Shown here: positions 17,036 to 23,403 of the stretch, one piece after another | How positions within the stretch are numbered: the stretch's first letter is position 1 | How the letters are laid out: the number at the start of each line of letters is the position of its first letter | Program-made: the position numbers and the translations under genes | Notes under the pieces: model-generated | What the model was told of the DNA's origin: nothing | Databases searched by the model: none | What the model saw: only the letters and a program-made list of their open reading frames with translations | Assembly: GCA_030830865.1 (NCBI GenBank) | Contig: JAURME010000036.1 | Location: 1-32,395, forward strand | Source of the DNA: Candidatus Nanopelagicales bacterium | GTDB taxonomy: Bacteria; Actinomycetota; Actinomycetes; S36-B12 | DNA length: 32,395 nucleotides | Direction of reading: 5' to 3'

Positions 17036-18026
17036 CCCGGTCGACCCGCTGGACTCGGGCGACCCGGTCCTGGCCTTCCGGCGTGCGCGGGATGAGGGAC
17101 GCATGCTGTCCCTGCGCACGTCCGGCACAACCGCGCGTCCGCGTCGGGTGCTGCGGACGACGGACTCGTGGGATCGCTCTTTCGACCATGTCTCGAATCT
17201 GACCGGGATCGACTCGAGGTCGCGGGTCTGGGTGCCAGGGCCGACGTCGGCCACGATGAACCTGTTCGCTCGTGTCCACTCCGATGCGGTGGGGGCGGTC
17301 GTCACCGATGATCCTGACGACGCGACGCATGCGCAAGTGACGCCACTGAGCCTTGATCGCGCGCTGCGTGACGACCTGCTGGCCGAGGGCACCACGGTCA
17401 TCGTCGCCGGTGATGCGCTGCCCGAGTCCCTGCTGGCGCGGGCGCATGGGGCGGGTCTTGCCGTGCACCAGTACTACGGGGCCGCGGAGCTGTCCTTCGT
17501 CGCCTGGGCGGACGACGGCCGCACCCTGCGTCCCTTCCCGGAGGTGGAGATCAGTGTCGACGACGACGTGATCTGGGCGCGCTCGCCGTACCTGTGCGAG
17601 GGATACGACGACACCGACGGTCCGCTGCGGTGGAGTGACGAAGGCGCGGCCACTGTTGGTGACCGCGGGACATGGATCGACGGTGTGCTGGCGGTCTGGG
17701 GTCGGAGTGAGGACGCCGTCACCGTCGCCGGCGTCACCGTCCTCGTCGCCGATGTCGAGGGCGCCCTGCGCGACAACGCGGCGGGGCAACTGACGGTGGT
17801 AGGGCTCCCCGACAACCGCCTCGGTTCGGTCCTCGCCGCCGTGGTCACCGATGCGCGGGACGTCGAACGGCTGAGAGCTGCGGCGGGCCAGATGCTCGAT
17901 CCGGCCCAGCGTCCGAGTCACTGGTACGTGGTGGAGGACCTGCCGTCGACGCCTGCCGGCAAACCGGACCGCGCTCGCATACGAGCGATGCTCTCGGAAC
18001 GGCCACCCATGAGGGTGGCACGGTGA
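17019..18026 (+). CDS. Short AMP-forming acyl-CoA ligase-like protein
   Basis: A 335-residue member of the ANL adenylating family. It has the P-loop LRTSGTTARPRRV (TSGTT at 34-38), adenine motif YYGAAE (152-157), ribose-binding D216 in GDRGTW, hinge R229 in WGRSEDAV and the catalytic Lys K315 in STPAGKPDRAR. The usual N-terminal subdomain of about 120-150 residues before the P-loop is almost absent; size is closer to short MenE-type ligases than to 500-residue fatty-acid ligases. The substrate is unknown. The ATG at 17019 has GAAGAG six bases upstream and overlaps bioY; ATG 17013 is an alternative. Its place between bioY and bioMN, with a thiolase, suggests activation of an acyl precursor related to biotin (compare Bacillus yhfT), which is inference. 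Confidence 0.8.
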   Translation: MSRSADPVDPLDSGDPVLAFRRARDEGRMLSLRTSGTTARPRRVLRTTDSWDRSFDHVSNLTGIDSRSRVWVPGPTSATMNLFARVHSDAVGAVVTDDPDDATHAQVTPLSLDRALRDDLLAEGTTVIVAGDALPESLLARAHGAGLAVHQYYGAAELSFVAWADDGRTLRPFPEVEISVDDDVIWARSPYLCEGYDDTDGPLRWSDEGAATVGDRGTWIDGVLAVWGRSEDAVTVAGVTVLVADVEGALRDNAAGQLTVVGLPDNRLGSVLAAVVTDARDVERLRAAAGQMLDPAQRPSHWYVVEDLPSTPAGKPDRARIRAMLSERPPMRVAR

Positions 18027-18050
18027 CGACGGTGCCACCCTCATGGGTGG
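18003..18050. repeat. Perfect 19-bp inverted repeat at the ligase/thiolase junction
   Basis: CCACCCATGAGGGTGGCAC (18003-18021) and its exact reverse complement (18032-18050) are separated by 10 bases. Each arm is itself a small dyad (CCACCC-4-GGGTGG). GGGTGGCAC followed by GRTGACG also recurs directly at 18013-18028 and 18045-18060 (one mismatch). The left arm lies in the last codons of the ligase gene and the right arm in the spacer before the thiolase. No T tract follows. Confidence 0.85.
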
Positions 18051-18062
18051 CACGATGACGTT

Positions 18063-19199
18063 GTGACCATCGACCCGCGGCCTGTCATCGTCGCCGCGGC
18101 ACGGACCCCGATCGGCACCGCTGGAGGCGCCCTACGAAACCTCACTGTGGAGCAGCTCGGAGCGCCGGTTGTCGCTGCCGTCGCCGGTGCGTTTCCCGAC
18201 ATCACGGTCGACGGTGTGCTCATGGGCAACTGCATGGGCCCCGGGGGCAATGTCGCGCGCGTTGTGGCTCTGGCCGGAGGCCTCCCGGAGGTGGTCTCAG
18301 CGGTCACGGTGGACCAGCAGTGCTCGAGCGGCCTGGAGGCCGTGGCACTGGGTGCCGACAGGGTGATGTCCCGTGGCAACGGTGTCATCGTCGGGGGTGT
18401 GGAGTCCGCGTCGACGGCACCCGTCCGCCACTGGCGCGAGTCCGACGGGACGGAGGGCCAGGCCTACGACCGCGCCCCCTTCACCCCGACCGACCGGCCG
18501 GACCCTGAGATGGGTGAGGCCGCGGACGATGTCGCGACCATGAAGGGCATCACACGGGAGCGGCAGGACGCGTACGCGGCGCGGTCGCACGAGCGCGCGG
18601 TGTCGAGTCAGCAGTCGGGCATCTTCGCGGACGAGATTGTGGACGTGGCGGGGGTCCGTGTCGACGAGCGGCCCCGTGACGGCATGACTCTCGAGCGGCT
18701 GGCCCGCTTTCCCGCTGCCTTTCGCGAGGGGGGCACGGTGACGGCTGCGAATTCCTGCGGGGTCAACGACGCCGCTGCGGCCCTGTTGATGGTGCCGGGC
18801 ATCGAGCAAGCTGCGAAGAGCGCGCCGGGCCTGCGCCTGGTGGGCTGGGCGTCGTCCGGCGTCGACCCCGCGACCCCCGGCCTGGGGATCGTCCCCGCGG
18901 CCACTCGAGCCTTGGCGCAGGCCGGGCTCACCTGGGCCGACATGGACGTCATCGAGTTCAACGAGGCGTTCGCCGCCCAGATGCTGGCGTGCGCGGATGA
19001 ACTCGGCATCGATGACGAGCGCATCTGCTCCCAGGGTGGGGCGATCGGTCTTGGTCATCCCTGGGGTGCGTCGGGTGCCGTGCTCATGGTGCGCCTCTTC
19101 GCGCAGCTCGTCACGCAGGGCCGGGGGCAGCGGGGCATCGCTGCGATCGCCGGCGGCGGCGGTCAGGGTGTTGCGGTGGTGGTCGAGCGATGCCGGTAG
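18063..19199 (+). CDS. Thiolase-family protein lacking the second catalytic cysteine
   Basis: A 378-residue thiolase-fold protein. Present are the nucleophile C87 (VDQQCSSGLEA), the oxyanion N300 (EFNEAFAAQML) and H332 (GGAIGLGHPWGASG). In the C-terminal motif where thiolases read CxGGGxG, this protein reads AGGGGQG, so the acid/base Cys is replaced by A363. Other family landmarks such as GTVTAANSCGVNDAAAALLM are near normal. Normal acetyl-CoA acetyltransfer would be impaired, so a changed reaction is possible. GTG 18063 is preceded by no clear ribosome site. The last 10 bases overlap bioM. Position after an AMP-ligase and within a biotin uptake cluster parallels Bacillus yhfS. Confidence 0.88.
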   Translation: MTIDPRPVIVAAARTPIGTAGGALRNLTVEQLGAPVVAAVAGAFPDITVDGVLMGNCMGPGGNVARVVALAGGLPEVVSAVTVDQQCSSGLEAVALGADRVMSRGNGVIVGGVESASTAPVRHWRESDGTEGQAYDRAPFTPTDRPDPEMGEAADDVATMKGITRERQDAYAARSHERAVSSQQSGIFADEIVDVAGVRVDERPRDGMTLERLARFPAAFREGGTVTAANSCGVNDAAAALLMVPGIEQAAKSAPGLRLVGWASSGVDPATPGLGIVPAATRALAQAGLTWADMDVIEFNEAFAAQMLACADELGIDDERICSQGGAIGLGHPWGASGAVLMVRLFAQLVTQGRGQRGIAAIAGGGGQGVAVVVERCR

Positions 19200-19882
19200 T
19201 CGAGGTCTCGGGCGTCTCCCACACATTTGGTGAGGCGTCTGCGCGGCGCACGGTGCTGCAAGACGTGGACGTCCGCTTCGACGAGCAACGCGTCGGGATC
19301 ATCGGGGCGAACGGATCGGGCAAGAGCACGTTCGCGCGCCTGCTGAATGGTCTGATCGTCCCGACCGAGGGATCGGTCACGGTCGACGGACTGACCACAG
19401 CGCGACACGGCAGGGAGATCCGCCGCCGCGTGGGGTTCTGCTTCACGGACCCCGATGCCCAGATCGTCATGCCGACGGTCGGCGAGGACGTCTCTTTCAG
19501 CCTGCGCTCGACGGATCTGACGAAGGAGCAGATTCGGATCCGCGTTGACGACATCCTCGGGCGTTTCGGCCTTGAAGGGCTCGTCGACCATCCCTCCCAC
19601 CTGCTCTCCGGTGGGCAGAAGCAGTTGCTCGCGCTCGCGGCCGTGCTCGTGACAGAGCCGGCACTCGTCATCATGGACGAGCCGACGACCCTGCTCGACC
19701 TGCGCAACGCGCAGATGATCGGCGATGTCGTGGCAGGCCTGGACACGCAGGTCGTCCTGGTGACGCACCACCTCGACCTGCTGGACCGCTTCGATCGCGT
19801 GCTCGTCTTCGACGAGGCGAGACTCGTGTGCGATGCGCCGCCAGGCCAGGCGATCGACTTCTACCGACGGCTCATGTCATGA
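19190..19882 (+). CDS. bioM: Biotin ECF transporter ATPase BioM
   Basis: A 230-residue ABC ATPase of the energy-coupling-factor type. Walker A is IGANGSGKSTF, the Q-loop region FTDPDAQIVMPTV, signature LLSGGQKQLLALAAVL, Walker B ALVIMDEPTTLLD and switch His in LVTHHLDLL. FTDPDAQ is the Q-loop form typical of CbiO/BioM ATPases. It powers BioY-BioN biotin uptake at the inner face of the membrane. The ATG overlaps the thiolase end by 10 bases and its stop overlaps bioN by four (ATGA). Confidence 0.93.
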   Translation: MPVVEVSGVSHTFGEASARRTVLQDVDVRFDEQRVGIIGANGSGKSTFARLLNGLIVPTEGSVTVDGLTTARHGREIRRRVGFCFTDPDAQIVMPTVGEDVSFSLRSTDLTKEQIRIRVDDILGRFGLEGLVDHPSHLLSGGQKQLLALAAVLVTEPALVIMDEPTTLLDLRNAQMIGDVVAGLDTQVVLVTHHLDLLDRFDRVLVFDEARLVCDAPPGQAIDFYRRLMS

Positions 19883-20478
19883 ACGATCTCGGTCTCTACC
19901 TGCCCGGAACCTCATGGGTGCATCGGCTGCCGGCTGGGGTGAAACTCGCGGCCCTGGTGCTCCTCGGTGTCGCATCGATCCTCATCGACGGTGTCGTCAC
20001 TGTCACCGCCGGAGTCGCCCTGATGCTCGTGCTGTACGGCATCGCCGGATTCACCCCAAGGCTCGCTTGGCGGCAGGTGAAGCCGCTTCGGTGGATCCTG
20101 CTGTTCATCGTCGCGTTCCAGTGGTGGGCCCGTGGCTGGCAGTCGGCCGTTGATGTCGTGGGTGTGATCGTCCTTCTCGTTCTCGCGGCCGCGCTCGTCA
20201 CGTTGACGACGAGGACGAGCGCCCTTGTGGATGTGATCATCGCGGTGCTGCGTCCGCTGCGCCCGCTGCGAGTGCAGCCCGAGCGCGTGGGACTCCTCAT
20301 CGCTCTGGGAATCCGAGCGGTGCCTATCGCAGCCGGCTTCTCGAACGAGGTGCGGGACGCGCAGCGCGCCCGAGGTCTCGGCGCCAGTCCCCGGGCCTAT
20401 GCCGCCCCGCTCATCGTCAAGTCCCTTCGCCACGCGGACTCGGTCGGCGAGGCGCTCGTGGCCCGTGGGCTTGACTGA
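19879..20478 (+). CDS. bioN: Biotin ECF transporter transmembrane protein BioN
   Basis: A 199-residue EcfT-type membrane protein with about five hydrophobic segments. The cytosolic coupling helices carry the two Ala-Arg-Gly motifs of EcfT proteins: ARGLG (in DAQRARGLGASPRAY) and ARGLD at the C terminus. The N-terminal YLPGTSWVHRLPAGVKL is also typical. It connects BioM to BioY. The ATG at 19879 forms an ATGA overlap with bioM; the in-frame upstream extension to 19828 is inside bioM. The gene ends 10 bases from a convergent dehydrogenase gene, with no visible terminator. Confidence 0.92.
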   Translation: MNDLGLYLPGTSWVHRLPAGVKLAALVLLGVASILIDGVVTVTAGVALMLVLYGIAGFTPRLAWRQVKPLRWILLFIVAFQWWARGWQSAVDVVGVIVLLVLAAALVTLTTRTSALVDVIIAVLRPLRPLRVQPERVGLLIALGIRAVPIAAGFSNEVRDAQRARGLGASPRAYAAPLIVKSLRHADSVGEALVARGLD

Positions 20479-20488
20479 GGTGTGGTGA

Positions 20489-21379
20489 TCAGCCGCCCGG
20501 CCGGATCGGGGGACGCTGCCCGACGAGGAAGCGCAGAAGGTCGGCCATGTCGGTCTCCCCGAACCCGGCCTCCCGAGCGGCGGCAACCTCGGCGGTGACG
20601 CCATCGAGGGCTCGCAGCTTCAGCCCTAGATCACTGGCCAGGCCGTCGATCAGTCGAAGGTCCTTCCCAGTGAGGTCGAGGGACATCGCCACGGGGGCGT
20701 CCTCCGACAGGAACACACGCTCCTTGTAGGCCAGGTAGGGCGCGCCGACCGAACTGGACCGCAGCACGCGGTAAGCCATCTCCGGGTCGATGCCGGAGCG
20801 GGTTGCGAGGGCCATGCCCTCGGCCACGGCGCTGTTGAGGCTGTGGACCACGAGCACGGAGGCCAGCTTCATCGCCTGCCCGCGACCGGCCTCCCCGAGG
20901 TGGACGACGTTCTCGGAGAAGGCCTCGAAGGCCGGCCGGGCGCGTTCCACCGCCTCGTCGGAACCGCCGGCGAGGACGACCAGGCTGCGCGACTGAACCG
21001 AGGCGACGCTGCCGGCGACCGGGCTGTCCACGAACTCGACCCCGGCCACCCGGTAGGCATCGGTCAGGCGGGCTGTGGTCGCGGCCCCGCTCGTGGCCAT
21101 GTCGCACACGACGACCTCGGCTGGCAGGGCGGCCAGGAGCGTGGGTTCGAGGAGGACCTGCTCGGTGTGCTCACCGAGGGCCAGGACGCAGAGCACGATC
21201 TGCGCCTCACGGACCGCCTCCGCGGGTGTGTCGGCGGCTCGGCAGCCGAGGCGGTCGGCCAGGGAGCTGGCACGCTCCCCGGTGCGGTTCCACAGGACGA
21301 CGTCGTGTCCGGCATCGATCAGGCGTTCGGCCATGGCCGATCCCATGCGCCCGGTTCCCAGAACGGTCACGTTGGTCAT
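20489..21379 (-). CDS. 3-hydroxyisobutyrate dehydrogenase-family oxidoreductase
   Basis: A 296-residue beta-hydroxyacid dehydrogenase. The Rossmann loop VLGTGRMGSAMAERL (6-20) and the catalytic Lys K171 in GRGQAMKLASVLVV are present. Two family landmarks differ: the Asn four residues after the catalytic Lys is V175, and the substrate loop DxPVSGG reads DSPVAGS. Both suggest a non-standard substrate. The cofactor is NAD or NADP (not resolved). Its ATG overlaps the hyuB1 stop (ATGA), so it is the last gene of the pucR-hyuA1-hyuB1 operon and may reduce or oxidise the product of that pathway. Confidence 0.85.
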   Translation of the reverse strand: MTNVTVLGTGRMGSAMAERLIDAGHDVVLWNRTGERASSLADRLGCRAADTPAEAVREAQIVLCVLALGEHTEQVLLEPTLLAALPAEVVVCDMATSGAATTARLTDAYRVAGVEFVDSPVAGSVASVQSRSLVVLAGGSDEAVERARPAFEAFSENVVHLGEAGRGQAMKLASVLVVHSLNSAVAEGMALATRSGIDPEMAYRVLRSSSVGAPYLAYKERVFLSEDAPVAMSLDLTGKDLRLIDGLASDLGLKLRALDGVTAEVAAAREAGFGETDMADLLRFLVGQRPPIRPGG

Positions 21380-23403
21380 GCGGCACCTCCAGTCTCCAGG
21401 GGAAGATCGTTCCAGTGCTCGGCAGCTCGCCGCTGCATGAGCTCCCTGTTCTGCTCAGTCGTCCGGGCGAGGAGCTCACCGGAGCCCCAGTCGAGGATCA
21501 CGCCGTACTGGCGAAGGCAGTCGAGAGTGTCGACCTCGCCCATGCGGTATCGGCGTGCCACGGTCTCCGCGTCGACCTCGAGCCACCGCCGACGCTCGGC
21601 ACGGATGTCGCTCCTGAGACGAGCGGTCGCCTCCACGTCGACGGCCCAGCGTTCGGCGCCCCCTGACTCGGTCACGTTCGTCTCGATGACGACGACTCCA
21701 TAGTCCTTGGCAGCGCGCTCGACGGATACGTAGCCGTCGATGACGTCTTCCAGCACGAGAGCGGTGATCCGGTCCAAGGGGTCCCCGTATCCGCCACCGC
21801 CGGCGCTCGCGCGGGAGAAGACGTCCCCGGACACGAGTTCCTCGTTGGAGAAGATGGCGCCGAGGTATCGGCGCTCGGGGGAGTCCGGATTGAGCCACAG
21901 GCCCTGGGGGGTCGACGGCAGCCCGCCGTTGATGCCCCACGGGACACTTCGCTCACGGTCGCAGCAGTAGGACATGACGGTCGCTGCACTGTCGGCCAGT
22001 TGCACGCCCTTCGCCACCCCGCAGCCTCCACGGAACTCCCCGGGGCCGCCGCTGTCCTGGACGATCCGGTGGTGGGTGGTCACGACCGGATTGAGTCGCT
22101 CCTGGCCCTCCACCGGTTGGGCGGCGAAGTTGGCGCCGAAGAGTGGCGAGGCGGCAGTGGCACCATCCCGGCCGTTCCTGGCGCCCCAGCCACCGACATT
22201 CCAGTCGTACCACATGAAGATGTCCCGATCCCGGGTGCGCATGTCGCGGCCGCCGACCAGCAGGTACTCCAGATTGAAGGAGCAGGCCATGGAACGCTCG
22301 GGAAGGATCTGCGACCACAGTTCGAACAGCGCATTGACCAGTTTCTCGAAGACGCCGGAGACGAATCCGCTCACCGCCGTGGGCCACGCGGCATTGACGA
22401 CGGTGCCGGGTGGTCCGAGCTCGACCTCGATGGCACGGTAAAGGCCAGCATTGACCGGCACCTCGGGGAAGAAGTGCTTCGTTCCGGCCAGGAGCCCGGA
22501 CAGGGTCGACCCGTACGTCGAGTTCATGAACGTCGACACGGCCGGTCCCGAGCCGGTCAGGTCGTAGCGCAGTCGGTCCCCGTCGATGGTCAGGCTCACG
22601 GTGACAGGTACGAGGCCCTCCCCAAGGGAGGGATCACCGTCCAGGAAGTCTGAGGTGGTCCACGTTCCGTCGGGGAGTTCGGCAACGCGGGCCTGCAGCA
22701 GACCGCTGGCATGGTCGATGACCTCCTGGAAGGCCTGGGTGACCACGTTGCGGCCGTAGCGGCCGACGAGGCGCAGGACCTCGCGTTCGCAAACCCTCGT
22801 CGCCTCCGCCTGAGCGTTGAGGTCGCTCGCGTTGTCCTGCGGCGCGCGGGTGTTGCCGACGATGAACCCGACGACGTCCTGCTGCAGGATCCCCCGCGAC
22901 CAGACGCGCAGAGGTGGGATTCTCAGACCCTCGCCGAAGTGCTCCCGGGCCTTGACATCGAACGAGCCGGGAACGAGGCCACCGACATCGCTCCAGTGGC
23001 CGTTGGCCGTCGCCCAGGCGATGAGATGGTCCTCGACGAAGATCGGTCGGAGGACGCGAACGTCGTTGAAGTGGGTGCCCCCGCTGTACGGATCGTTCGT
23101 GACGAACACGTCGCCGGGATGGATGTCGTCGCCGAAGGCCTCCATCACCGACTGGCACACCAGATGGTGGGTGCCGATGTGCACTGCGATGTCCTGGTCC
23201 CCCTGGGCGACCGGATTCCCCTCGGCATCGGCGAGGCTGCACGAGAAGTCCTTCGCGTAGATGACGAAGGAGTGGCACGTCATCCGGAACTGCTGCGCCA
23301 TCAGCTCCACGGCGTTCATGAAGGAGTTCCGCAGGATCTCGAAGGTCACCGGGTCGATGGCCCGCTGGCGTCGGCTGCGGGGGCGCCGGGTCGTCGTGGT
23401 CAT
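21376..23403 (-). CDS. hyuB: Hydantoinase B / acetone-carboxylase-alpha family subunit (paralog 1)
   Basis: A 675-residue HyuB-family protein. It starts with the family segment DPVTFEILRNSFMNAVELMA, then CHSFVIYAKDFSCSLADAEG, TNDPYSGGTHFNDVRVLRP, GHWSDVGGLVPGSFD, FMWYDWNVGGWGARNGRDG and a Gly-rich end SAGGGGYGDPLDR. HyuB works with an ATP-using HyuA in hydantoin, oxoproline, lactam or ketone metabolism. ATG 23403 overlaps the hyuA1 stop (ATGA), so the subunits are co-translated; the longer frame to 23439 is inside hyuA1. Its C-terminal tail (GYVSVERAAKDYGVVVI, LDWGSGEL) is shared with the second HyuB at 29318. The specific substrate cannot be read from the sequence; the gene symbol is a family label. 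Confidence 0.88.
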   Translation of the reverse strand: MTTTTRRPRSRRQRAIDPVTFEILRNSFMNAVELMAQQFRMTCHSFVIYAKDFSCSLADAEGNPVAQGDQDIAVHIGTHHLVCQSVMEAFGDDIHPGDVFVTNDPYSGGTHFNDVRVLRPIFVEDHLIAWATANGHWSDVGGLVPGSFDVKAREHFGEGLRIPPLRVWSRGILQQDVVGFIVGNTRAPQDNASDLNAQAEATRVCEREVLRLVGRYGRNVVTQAFQEVIDHASGLLQARVAELPDGTWTTSDFLDGDPSLGEGLVPVTVSLTIDGDRLRYDLTGSGPAVSTFMNSTYGSTLSGLLAGTKHFFPEVPVNAGLYRAIEVELGPPGTVVNAAWPTAVSGFVSGVFEKLVNALFELWSQILPERSMACSFNLEYLLVGGRDMRTRDRDIFMWYDWNVGGWGARNGRDGATAASPLFGANFAAQPVEGQERLNPVVTTHHRIVQDSGGPGEFRGGCGVAKGVQLADSAATVMSYCCDRERSVPWGINGGLPSTPQGLWLNPDSPERRYLGAIFSNEELVSGDVFSRASAGGGGYGDPLDRITALVLEDVIDGYVSVERAAKDYGVVVIETNVTESGGAERWAVDVEATARLRSDIRAERRRWLEVDAETVARRYRMGEVDTLDCLRQYGVILDWGSGELLARTTEQNRELMQRRAAEHWNDLPLETGGAA

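Noticed and set aside
16439-18053. Overlapping long minus-strand frames (320 and 375 codons) opposite bioY and the ligase
   Set aside because: Both are antisense to genes with clear motifs; their R/D/G/Q-rich translations show no domain and no ribosome site.
20479-20488. Terminator between convergent bioN and the dehydrogenase gene
   Set aside because: The gap is only 10 bases and no stem-loop is seen in or around it.
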